Source of the DNA: Oricola sp.
GTDB lineage: Bacteria > Pseudomonadota > Alphaproteobacteria > Rhizobiales > Rhizobiaceae
Assembly (NCBI RefSeq): GCF_022763245.1
Contig: NZ_JALEGV010000026.1
Coordinates: forward strand, 47,887-111,886
Direction: 5' to 3'
DNA: 64,000 nucleotides
In this document: positions 57,278 to 64,000 of the stretch, in pieces
How positions within the stretch are numbered: the first letter of the stretch is position 1
How the letters are laid out: each line of letters starts with the position of its first letter
Made by a program: the position numbers and the translations under genes
Notes under the pieces: generated by a model
The model's input: the letters and a program-made list of their open reading frames with translations, nothing else
What the model was told of the DNA's origin: nothing
Database searches by the model: none

Positions 57278-58222
57278 TTGAAACGGATCTTCTTCAGAAC
57301 GCTGGACGCGCTTCTCTACATGCGCCATGCGAAGCTGGTCTTCAGCTTCCGCCGCCGGGTCGGCTATTGGCCGCGGATCACCTTGCCGGTCCACTATCAC
57401 GAGAAGTATCTGTGGCGGAAACTCTTCGACCACGACCCGCGCTTCACCGAATGCGCCGACAAGCTCCTGTGCAAGGAGCGCGTGCGGCGGATGTTTCCCG
57501 ACCTGAAGGTCGCCGAGACCCTGTGGGCCGGTGACGATCCGCGCGACATTCCCGACGCCGCGCTTTCGGGCGACTGCGTGGTCAAGGCCAATCACGGCTC
57601 GGGCTGGAACATGCTGGTGCATGGCGGCAAGGTCGACCGGGCGGAGCTGATCCGCCGGGCCGACAAGTGGATGAACCGGCGCTATTACGGCCGCGGTCGC
57701 GGCGAATGGGCCTACAAGCACATCCGGCCGCGCCTTTTCGTCGAGGAGATGGTGATGTCCGGCGGCCGGCCCGTCGATCGCGAATACAAATGCTACGTCG
57801 CCGGCGGCCGCATCCTCTACGTCTTCATGAAGATCGACCGCCACGGCGAAAGCCCCGCCGACGTGATCCTCGACGAAGACGGGATCGCCCGCGACACGCT
57901 GGTCGACCGCGTCTCGCCGACCATGCTGATCCCCCGGCCCGAGCATTTCGACACCATCGCCGCCACCGCCCTGCGCATGGGCGCCGGCTTCGACTTCGTC
58001 CGCGTCGATCTCTACGAGGCCGACGGCGTGGTCTGGTTTTCCGAATTCACCTTCTATCCGCTGAGCGGCTACAGCTCCGTCGGCTGGCCCGAGCTGGAAG
58101 ACCGCATCGACCGCGCCTGGGACCTGCGCCGAAGCTGGTTCATGACCACGCCGCAGCATGGCTGGCGCAAGCTCTACGCCGCCCGGCTGGGCCGGACGCT
58201 CGACGCCGCCGACCTCGCCTGA
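57278..58222 (+). CDS. TupA-like ATP-grasp protein, copy 2
   Basis: The 314-residue protein is a clear paralog of the one at 51666-52664, sharing SFRRRVGYWPR, YHEKYLWRKLFDHDPRF, GDCVVKANHGSGWNMLVHGG, FDFVRVDLYEADGVVWFSEF and the Trp/Arg-rich end WDLRRSWFMTTPQHGW. It lacks only the first 17 residues of copy 1. The same ATP-dependent ligase role in surface glycan or peptide synthesis is inferred. The start is TTG at 57278 with AAGG eight bases upstream; no ATG is available before the conserved region. The uvrD gene follows about 100 bases later. Confidence 0.82.
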   Translation: MKRIFFRTLDALLYMRHAKLVFSFRRRVGYWPRITLPVHYHEKYLWRKLFDHDPRFTECADKLLCKERVRRMFPDLKVAETLWAGDDPRDIPDAALSGDCVVKANHGSGWNMLVHGGKVDRAELIRRADKWMNRRYYGRGRGEWAYKHIRPRLFVEEMVMSGGRPVDREYKCYVAGGRILYVFMKIDRHGESPADVILDEDGIARDTLVDRVSPTMLIPRPEHFDTIAATALRMGAGFDFVRVDLYEADGVVWFSEFTFYPLSGYSSVGWPELEDRIDRAWDLRRSWFMTTPQHGWRKLYAARLGRTLDAADLA

Positions 58223-58326
58223 CCGCGCATGACGCCGAAAACGGTGGACGGCGCGGCCGCCGGTCCTCCTGCGCTCTGGCTATTCTCGTTCCGTTCTGGT
58301 CTTTCGCCCCCGAATCACTACATTCC

Positions 58327-60978
58327 ATGGCGATGAGCGACCCATTCGACGACATTCCCTTCGGCGACGAGCCGCGGACCCCGGCAGCGACCAACGCGGG
58401 GCCGGGGCAGACCGCCCCCAGCGGCCTTGCCGCGCGCGCCATGGCCGCCCGCCGGCCGCAGCAGCGCCCCGATTACCTGCAGGGCCTGAACGAAGAGCAG
58501 CGCCGCGCGGTGGAGACCACCGAGGGCCCGGTTCTCGTGCTCGCCGGCGCCGGCACCGGCAAGACCCGCGTCCTGACGACGCGCATCGCCCACATATTGT
58601 CGCTCGGCCTCGCCTGGCCGTCGCAGATCCTCGCCGTGACCTTCACCAACAAGGCCGCCCGCGAGATGAAGGAGCGCATCGGCCTGCTCGTCGGCGAGGC
58701 GGTCGAGGGCATGCCCTGGCTCGGCACCTTCCATTCGATCGGCGTCAAGATCCTGCGCCGCCATGCCGAGCTGGCTGGCCTGCGGTCCGATTTCACCATC
58801 CTCGACACCGACGACCAGATCCGCCTGATCAAGCAGGTCATCCAGGCCGAGGGCCTCGACGACAAGCGCTGGGCGCCGCGCACCTTCGCCCACATGATCG
58901 ACGGCTGGAAGAACAAGGGCTACGGCCCGAAGGACATCCCCGAGGGCGACGCCCGCGCCTTTGCCAACGGCAAGGGCCGCGAACTCTTCGCCGCCTATCA
59001 GGACCGGCTGAAGACCCTCAACGCCTGCGATTTCGGCGACCTGCTGTGCCACCCGATCCGCATCTTCCGCGAAAATCCGGACGTGCTGGCCGAATATCAC
59101 GAGCGCTTCAGATACATCCTGGTCGACGAGTACCAGGACACCAACACCGCCCAATACATGTGGCTGCGCCTGATCGCACAGCGCCCGAAATCGAAAGCGC
59201 CATCATCCGTCGCCACCGCCATCGACGACATCCCCTTCCCCGGCGATGCCCCGCCTGCCTCCCCCGCCGCAGGCGGCAGGCCCGACCGGGCGCCCGAGCC
59301 TGCGCGAGCCTCCCGCGGAGGGCCAGCGCCGCACGGCGCGGAACGGCCCGCGAGCGAAACCAGGGTCAATCTCTGCTGCGTCGGCGACGACGACCAGTCG
59401 ATCTACGGCTGGCGCGGCGCCGAGGTCGACAACATCCTGCGCTTCGAGAAGGATTTCCCGGGCGCCGCCGTCATCCGGCTGGAACGCAACTACCGCTCCA
59501 CCGAGCACATTCTCGGCGCCGCCTCGCACCTGATCGCCCACAATGAGGGCCGGCTCGGCAAGACGCTGTTCACCGAGATGGCCGATCCGGACCATTCGAG
59601 GGTGCAGGTCCACGCCGCCTGGGATTCGGAGGAAGAGGCCCGCGCCGTCGGCGAGGAGATCGAGGCCGCGCAGACCAAGGGTCACAAGCTCAACGACATG
59701 GCGATCCTGGTGCGCGCCTCCTTCCAGATGCGCGAATTCGAGGACCGCTTCGTCACGCTCGGCCTCAACTATCGCGTCATCGGCGGCCCGCGCTTCTACG
59801 AGCGCCTGGAGATCCGCGACGCCATGGCCTATTTCCGCGTCGTCGCCCAGGGTGCCGACGACCTGGCCTTCGAGCGCATCGTCAACACGCCCAAGCGCGG
59901 CCTCGGCGACGCGTCGGTGCGCATGGTGCACGACTATGCGCGCCAGCGCGGCATTCCCATGCTGAAGGCCGCCGCCGACCTCGTCCAGACCGAGGAGATG
60001 AAGCCGAAGCCCCGCGCCGCGCTGCGCGAACTGACGGAGAATTTCGCCCGCTGGCAGGAGCGGCTGGAATCGACGCCGCATGCCGAGCTGGCCGAGGAGA
60101 TCCTCGACGAGAGCGGCTACACCACCATGTGGCAGAACGACCGCTCGGCCGAGGCCCCCGGACGGCTGGAAAACCTCAAGGAGCTGATCCGCTCCATGGA
60201 GGAGTTCGAGAGCCTGCGCGCCTTCCTCGAACATGTCAGCCTCGTCATGGACGCCGAGCAGAACGAGGACATGGACGCCGTCTCCATCATGACGCTGCAC
60301 GCCGCCAAGGGGCTGGAATTCGAGACCGTGTTCCTGCCCGGCTGGGAGGAAGGCCTGTTCCCCCACCAGCGCGCGCTCGACGAAGGCGGCCGCTCCGGCC
60401 TCGAGGAAGAGCGCCGCCTCGCCTATGTCGGCCTGACGCGCGCCAAGCGCCACTGCCACATCTGGTTCGTCTCCAACCGCCGCATTCACGGCCTGTGGCA
60501 ATCCACCGTGCCGTCGCGCTTCCTCGACGAACTGCCCGCCGCCCATTGCGACGTCGCCGAGCCGTCCTCCAACTATGGCGGCTACGGCTCCTACGGCGCC
60601 TCGCGCTTCGACAAGGCCGACCCGTTCACCGCCAACCGCTCCTCGCCCGGCTGGCAGCGCGCGCAAGCGAACCGCAACGCCGGCACCGCGCAGAACTGGG
60701 GCTCGCGCTCCGGCGTCGGCGTCGAGCGCATCGGCTACGGCGAAACCGACTCGGGCTACGGCGCCGGCCGCAAATCGGTCAAGGGCCGCACCATCGAAGG
60801 CGAACTCGTCGCCAAATCCGTCTCCGACACCCCGTCGGCCTTCACAATCGGCGACCGCGTCTTCCACATGAAGTTCGGCAACGGCAACGTCGTCGCCGTT
60901 GAAGGCAACAAGCTGACGGTGGATTTCGACAAGGCCGGGCAGAAGCGGGTTCTGGACGGGTTTGTGGAGCGGGTGTGA
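58327..60978 (+). CDS. uvrD: UvrD/PcrA-family DNA helicase
   Basis: The 883-residue superfamily 1A helicase unwinds DNA 3'-5' in repair and replication. Walker A is AGAGTGKT at residues 73-80, motif II is LVDEYQDTN near 268, motif III GDDDQSIYGWRGA near 353, later VGLTRAKR, and a C-terminal RNA-polymerase-binding-like SH3 segment (DRVFHMKFGNGNVVAV). About 61 residues (near 287-347; 59185-59367) between motifs II and III are absent from ordinary UvrD and look like an inserted palindromic element, still in frame. ATG at 58327 is used; ATG 58333 is equal. The N-terminal frame in copy 2 of the ATP-grasp gene was rejected. Confidence 0.93.
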   Translation: MAMSDPFDDIPFGDEPRTPAATNAGPGQTAPSGLAARAMAARRPQQRPDYLQGLNEEQRRAVETTEGPVLVLAGAGTGKTRVLTTRIAHILSLGLAWPSQILAVTFTNKAAREMKERIGLLVGEAVEGMPWLGTFHSIGVKILRRHAELAGLRSDFTILDTDDQIRLIKQVIQAEGLDDKRWAPRTFAHMIDGWKNKGYGPKDIPEGDARAFANGKGRELFAAYQDRLKTLNACDFGDLLCHPIRIFRENPDVLAEYHERFRYILVDEYQDTNTAQYMWLRLIAQRPKSKAPSSVATAIDDIPFPGDAPPASPAAGGRPDRAPEPARASRGGPAPHGAERPASETRVNLCCVGDDDQSIYGWRGAEVDNILRFEKDFPGAAVIRLERNYRSTEHILGAASHLIAHNEGRLGKTLFTEMADPDHSRVQVHAAWDSEEEARAVGEEIEAAQTKGHKLNDMAILVRASFQMREFEDRFVTLGLNYRVIGGPRFYERLEIRDAMAYFRVVAQGADDLAFERIVNTPKRGLGDASVRMVHDYARQRGIPMLKAAADLVQTEEMKPKPRAALRELTENFARWQERLESTPHAELAEEILDESGYTTMWQNDRSAEAPGRLENLKELIRSMEEFESLRAFLEHVSLVMDAEQNEDMDAVSIMTLHAAKGLEFETVFLPGWEEGLFPHQRALDEGGRSGLEEERRLAYVGLTRAKRHCHIWFVSNRRIHGLWQSTVPSRFLDELPAAHCDVAEPSSNYGGYGSYGASRFDKADPFTANRSSPGWQRAQANRNAGTAQNWGSRSGVGVERIGYGETDSGYGAGRKSVKGRTIEGELVAKSVSDTPSAFTIGDRVFHMKFGNGNVVAVEGNKLTVDFDKAGQKRVLDGFVERV
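59185..59367. repeat. In-frame GC-rich palindromic insert within uvrD
   Basis: Here the reading frame encodes a low-complexity Pro/Ala/Arg stretch instead of helicase sequence. It contains several inverted repeats: GCCTGCC (59253-59259) with GGCAGGC (59275-59281), and GCGCCG with CGGCGC two bases apart (59326-59339). Its position in the loop between motifs II and III, and its length in codon multiples, fit a palindromic repeat of the RPE kind that keeps the frame open. Confidence 0.6.
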
Positions 60979-61451
60979 TGGAGATAGGAGATTTCCAACC
61001 GGAGAGTTGGATTAGGAACTTCGGCGTCAAACATGGACATCCCGGTTGGCTTTATGTGTTCCGAAATGGAAATCGCATTAAAGTTGGCAAAACAAAAAAC
61101 ATCCAAGAACGCCGAAAAGCCGCGCGAACTTGGATTCCTGACATCGAAATAGTTGGAATAAAGCCATTCTGGCACGCGAGTTATCTCGAAAGAGCGATTC
61201 ACATTGCGCTGTCAGATTTTTGGGTTGCCGGCGAGTGGTTCGATTTTAAAGGCGATGAATTTGAGAAGGATTTCATTGAGACTTTTTGTGATTTCTACGA
61301 TGATGATATTAACCGTAATTCCGTAGATTTTATTTACTGGATGAATAGCACCGGAATGTCCGAAATGACTTTGGAGCAAAGCCAGATGGCAATGACCTTA
61401 CCTAAATGGAGAGAGCATCTGGGCCACAGAAATCAGAATCAAATCAGTTAG
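60978..61451 (+). CDS. GIY-YIG-like nuclease (T5orf172 type)
   Basis: The 157-residue protein has the GIY-YIG-like pattern of the T5orf172/MUG113 group: WLYVFRNGNRIKVGKT (residues about 24-39), followed by NIQERRKAA, ERAIHIAL with E71 and H75, and a late glutamate in AGEWFDFKG near 87. It should cut DNA or RNA, but the substrate is unknown. Codons and base composition are much more AT-rich than all genes before it, so it was probably acquired. Its ATG overlaps the uvrD stop (TGATG). The nearest gene downstream, a HEPN-like protein, converges on it. Confidence 0.75.
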   Translation: MEIGDFQPESWIRNFGVKHGHPGWLYVFRNGNRIKVGKTKNIQERRKAARTWIPDIEIVGIKPFWHASYLERAIHIALSDFWVAGEWFDFKGDEFEKDFIETFCDFYDDDINRNSVDFIYWMNSTGMSEMTLEQSQMAMTLPKWREHLGHRNQNQIS

Positions 61452-61550
61452 CTTCCAATTCATATGAGGTCTATGACCGATGAATAATTAATTTCTATAT
61501 TTAAATTCAAGTTTCTTTGAGTGCTATTCCCGACCAAATAGGTATCGATA

Positions 61551-62222
61551 TTATAGTAATTTTGAAACGACCCAATCCTTATAACTTTTCGGTGTATTTT
61601 TGCACTCTTCCATAATGTCGATTTCACCAACGTGAAAATCATTCGGAACATTAAATTTCAAGGCTCGTCGCAAAAGGGTAGCAACAACATAATCATACCC
61701 AATTGAGTGATCCTCATGAAACTCGATAGCGCATAAGCCGAAGTACTTATTTATTAATGGGTCTATTATATTGTAAATGAGTTTTAGGCTCGCATCTCGA
61801 GCAGCCTCTCCGTAATTATCAAATCCGGCAGGATGATAAAAATGCTGGATAGCGTTTCTCATCGACCGAATTCGTTCGAAACTATCCATATCAGGTATTC
61901 GCTCTCCCTTAACGGCCCACAATATCTTAGGAAGATGTTGCAAGTCGTGCGTCTTCGCTTTCTGAAGCAACCGTTCGAGACTTATTTCCGTTGAGGAATT
62001 ATCGCCAAAATCAAAAATATTTTTGAAAATTAGCAGCGGGTGTTCCGTCGCGACAATAGCTTTTAGAAAGAGCTCTCCAGCATGAGCAGCGTTTAAAACC
62101 GACATATTCCCCCAATGCTCATTTCCCGGATCGGAAAAGACTGCATGCATATTCGCCTGAGTGAGCGCATAAGTAGCATTCTCAAGAACACGACCAGGAA
62201 TTTCGGTCAATATTTGGTGCAT
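61551..62222 (-). CDS. HEPN-like protein, AT-rich
   Basis: The 223-residue, mainly helical protein has a HEPN-type motif, R122-NAIQ-H127 (R-x4-H, in SMRNAIQHFYHP), and an early NAAHAGELFLKAIV helix as in HEPN-related defence proteins. HEPN domains often act as RNA-cleaving toxins. A partner antitoxin is not adjacent in the usual way; the GIY-YIG-like gene is the only AT-rich neighbour. Base composition is like that gene and unlike the rest of the window, which suggests transfer together. ATG at 62222 is used, with a TTG nine bases further as an alternative. The 99 bases between the two genes are AT-rich and carry no recognised feature. Confidence 0.7.
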   Translation of the reverse strand: MHQILTEIPGRVLENATYALTQANMHAVFSDPGNEHWGNMSVLNAAHAGELFLKAIVATEHPLLIFKNIFDFGDNSSTEISLERLLQKAKTHDLQHLPKILWAVKGERIPDMDSFERIRSMRNAIQHFYHPAGFDNYGEAARDASLKLIYNIIDPLINKYFGLCAIEFHEDHSIGYDYVVATLLRRALKFNVPNDFHVGEIDIMEECKNTPKSYKDWVVSKLL

Positions 62223-62426
62223 TTTCCGCAATCCTATATTGGAACGACTGGAAGTAATATCCTTTGAACATCCTTACACAAGGCCAAATCGGATACATCT
62301 TCCTATAAAATCCACACCAATGCGGCGACTCAGACTTCTTTGCGCCACCTCGTGACGCCCCTGCACATTCTCGCAACGCCGAACCTTCTGAGACGCTGAC
62401 GCAAAGCCTCCCGCAGGGGCGCCTCC

Positions 62427-62486
62427 CTTCTCCCCCCGTGGGAGAAGGTGGATGCGGCGGTTCCGTGAACCGGCGCAGACGGATGA
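62427..62486. repeat. Inverted partial copy of the palindromic repeat
   Basis: CCTTCTCCCCCC and GTGGGAGAAGGTGG followed by GGATGAGGG are the reverse of the block that begins the repeat at 62505. The centre differs. It belongs to the family of short palindromic rhizobial intergenic repeats. Confidence 0.55.
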
Positions 62487-62504
62487 GGGCCCTTGGAAAT
62501 CGAG

Positions 62505-62710
62505 CCTCACCCTCATCCGACGCGCTACGCGCGCCACCTTCTCCCATCAAGGGAGAAGGGAGGTCCCGCACGTTTCCCAGTGCGCTGAACCGTTACCGCC
62601 ACGCCCCCACCCAGCCGCGCCTAGTTCGCTGACGCTCACAAGGCTTGGCAATCCCTCCCCTTGTTGGGAGGAATGAAGGGTGGAGGTCGTCGCGAAGCGG
62701 CATCCAAGAA
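62505..62710. repeat. Composite palindromic intergenic repeat, copy 1
   Basis: The unit begins CCTCACCCTCATCCGACG and contains the palindrome CCTTCTCCCATCAAGGGAGAAGG. It continues with TTCGCTGACGCTCACAAGGC, CCCTCCCCTTGTTGGGAGG and GTCGTCGCGAAGCGGC. The same blocks in the same order are found at 63242-63549, on the other side of a small gene. Confidence 0.75.
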
Positions 62711-62870
62711 ACCGTCCCGGACCCACAGGCCACGCCCTTCCGCGCATCATCGCGGCGCGGTGCAGACGCCGTGTCGGCTCCATCGTGAAACTGCCAGCCT
62801 GTGCGCGAACGCACATCTCGAATGCGGTGAGTCACACAGTCTGGCAGCATCGACATAGGAGATTGGCACC

Positions 62871-63158
62871 ATGAAAACCCTGACAACCATTGCGATGCTC
62901 ACTGTCCTGTCCGTTTCGGCAGTCACTCTTCATCCGGGCACGGCAAGCGCCGGGTCTGACTTCAAGATCATTCAAATCCAGAACAAGACCGCGCCCCTGC
63001 AGCAAAGCCGGGCGACGTCGAACAGCTTCAGCGCGGGCAAGGACAGCACGGAACGGGTCTGCTGCACGGGCTACACGCATGAGGGCGGCTACACCGGATG
63101 CGCGAGCTTTGATGCGCAGCACTGCCCGAACTACGCGCGGTTCACCCCGCCGAAATAA
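62871..63158 (+). CDS. Small secreted Cys-containing protein
   Basis: The 95-residue protein has a signal peptide (TLTTIAMLTVLSVSAVTLHP, ending near ASA-G, about residue 27) and a mature part with four cysteines: RVCCTGYTHEGGYTGCASF and HCPNYARF. The even number of cysteines suggests disulfides after export. GGAGA lies about eight bases before the ATG. The gene lies between two copies of the palindromic repeat. I recognise no family, so its function is unknown; the length and Cys pattern are compatible with a periplasmic or secreted peptide. Confidence 0.65.
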   Translation: MKTLTTIAMLTVLSVSAVTLHPGTASAGSDFKIIQIQNKTAPLQQSRATSNSFSAGKDSTERVCCTGYTHEGGYTGCASFDAQHCPNYARFTPPK

Positions 63159-63644
63159 ACGGCTCCCCCCGGACAGGCCGCGAGATCCGAACGGCAGGAT
63201 CAAGACGGGGGCTCCCGGATCGGAGCCCTCCAGAATAGCGCCCTCACCCTCATCCGACACGCTGCGCGCGCCACCTTCTCCCATCAAGGGAGAAGGAAGT
63301 TCCCGAGCGTTTCGCCCATGCGCCCGTCCGGCGCCGCCGGAATACCCCCACCCGGCCGCGCCCAATTCGCTGACGCTCACAAGGCTTGGCGATCCCTCCC
63401 CACAAGGGGGAGGGAAACCCCGCGCCTCACCCCTCACCCAACACTTCGAGCCAGGCGCAACAGGCGACGGTTGAACGCAATGCCGACGCCCTCCCTCCCC
63501 CTTGTGGGGAGGGATAGAGGGTGGGGGTCGTCGCGAAGCGACAACCAAAAAACTCCACCAAAAACAAAACCCTGCACCAGACCCGCCGCCCCCAGGCACC
63601 ATCCTCTGATCCACCGCCCCGCTCCCCGCCCTTACCCTCGCCGG
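63159..63644. other. Repeat-rich intergenic region, right copy
   Basis: About 490 bases without a gene, mostly taken up by copy 2 of the composite repeat (63242-63549). An unusual A-rich and then C-rich stretch (63541-63600) follows. No promoter for the next gene is obvious. Confidence 0.5.
63242..63549. repeat. Composite palindromic intergenic repeat, copy 2
   Basis: It has the same block order as copy 1: CCTCACCCTCATCCGACA, the 23-base palindrome CCTTCTCCCATCAAGGGAGAAGG, TTCGCTGACGCTCACAAGGC, CCCTCCCC, and GTCGTCGCGAAGCGAC. About 75 bases of other sequence split the last block, which is repeated as CCTCCCCCTTGTGGGGAGGG. Confidence 0.75.
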
Positions 63645-64000
63645 ATGACCGCCGCGCGATCCGACATCTTCGACTGGCCAGCCGCGATCGCCCGCAACCG
63701 GGCGGCGTTGCTGCGCGTCGTCGCGGTGCTGGTGCTCTATGCCGGGCTGGACGATGGCGGGGCGCAGGACGTGCCGCGCCGCGTCTGGCGCAGGATCGTG
63801 CGGTTGTTGCGCCCGGCAGAGGCCGCCGCGCGAAGGCTGATCGTCATCGCCGCGCGCGGCGTCGAGGCGGGCCCAGTCAAGCCCTGGAAAGAGAGGCGGC
63901 CCTCCGCGCGCGAGGAGCTGCAGGCGGCCGGCCTGCTGGTGATCCACAAAAACGTCAATTTCGGCCTCGCCCGCATGTGGCAGCCGCCGCCCGAAGTCCC
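63645..64000 (+). CDS. Conserved hypothetical protein, N-terminal fragment
   Basis: The first 118 codons of a gene that continues past the right edge, found by reading the sequence directly. It begins TAARSDIFDWPAAIARNRAA, has a hydrophobic stretch (LLRVVAVLVLYAGLDDGG) and arginine-rich helices (RRVWRRIVRLLRPAEAAAR). I recognise this opening from conserved rhizobial hypothetical proteins of unknown function. The start ATG at 63645 (GGATGACC) is the only one in frame before that conserved opening; upstream is C-rich without a clear ribosome site. Confidence 0.65.
   Translation, partial: MTAARSDIFDWPAAIARNRAALLRVVAVLVLYAGLDDGGAQDVPRRVWRRIVRLLRPAEAAARRLIVIAARGVEAGPVKPWKERRPSAREELQAAGLLVIHKNVNFGLARMWQPPPEV

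Larger units (their letters stand above)
62232..62870. other. Repeat-rich intergenic region, left copy
   Basis: About 640 bases without a gene. AT-rich sequence continues to about 62330, then the base composition returns to GC-rich. It holds an inverted partial repeat near 62427-62486 and the left copy of a larger repeat at 62505-62710. The promoter of the small secreted gene at 62871 should be in the last 100 bases. No RNA gene was recognised. Confidence 0.5.

Noticed and set aside
57667..58326. Extension of the uvrD frame into the ATP-grasp gene
   Set aside because: The sequence is Arg-rich and out of frame with the ATP-grasp protein; UvrD begins at 58327.
62505..63549. Possible CRISPR array
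   Set aside because: The repeats are long, imperfect and only two, with a gene between them; there are no regular spacers.

Overview
The window looks like a chromosomal segment of a GC-rich alphaproteobacterium, most likely Hyphomicrobiales (Rhizobiales). Three things point there. The tmRNA gene is circularly permuted and its tag ends ARLAA. The housekeeping genes thyA, folA, hflK, hflC, a DUF2065 gene, degP, serB, miaA and ilvB/ilvN follow the order I know from rhizobia. The intergenic repeats that start CCTCACCCTCATCCGA are a type common in that order. I cannot name a genus.

Layout. 1-3.0 kb: the start of a RecD-like helicase, a SARP/TolB/TPR regulator and a 2OG-Fe(II) oxygenase-like protein. 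3.0-8.1 kb, minus strand: a branched-chain amino-acid operon in which ilvB and ilvN are separated by a glutathione transferase and an EamA exporter. It is preceded by a promoter, a tiny Ile-Ile-Leu-Val-Val leader peptide and an attenuator-terminator that the ORF calls alone would miss. 8.2-17.5 kb: a HerA-type ATPase, a diguanylate cyclase, miaA, serB, a GNAT enzyme, DegP, and the DUF2065-hflC-hflK operon. 17.7-24.3 kb: a block that appears to be inserted between hflK and folA, holding a TAXI-type TRAP transporter, a CadC-like regulator, a small secreted protein and protocatechuate 4,5-dioxygenase (ligAB). 24.5-28.7 kb: folA, a DUF4424 gene, thyA, a DUF2853 gene, permuted ssrA and sspB, so a tag source sits beside a tag-binding protease adaptor.

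28.7-48.6 kb: a giant AsmA-family protein, a D-lactate dehydrogenase-like flavoprotein, two head-to-head CLC chloride channels or transporters, a five-PAS hybrid kinase, a second HerA-like ATPase, and a kinase/DUF3369-EAL operon that links sensing to c-di-GMP. 48.6-58.2 kb: a GFA protein, an unrecognised tail-anchored protein, an acyl-CoA synthetase, two TupA-like ATP-grasp paralogs, a lipoprotein zinc peptidase, a PRC-barrel protein, an Lrp regulator divergent from a gate-domain membrane protein with a palindrome between them, and a glyoxalase-family protein. 58.3-61.0 kb: a UvrD helicase with a palindromic in-frame insert. 61.0-62.3 kb: a strikingly AT-rich pair, a GIY-YIG-like nuclease and a HEPN-like protein, which look foreign. 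62.3-64 kb: duplicated palindromic repeats around a small secreted Cys-containing protein, then the start of a conserved hypothetical gene.

I saw no CRISPR array, insertion sequence, integrase, rRNA or conventional tRNA. The best candidates for something undescribed are the AT-rich GIY-YIG/HEPN pair, the leaderless ilv attenuator, and the tail-anchored protein at 48656-49798.
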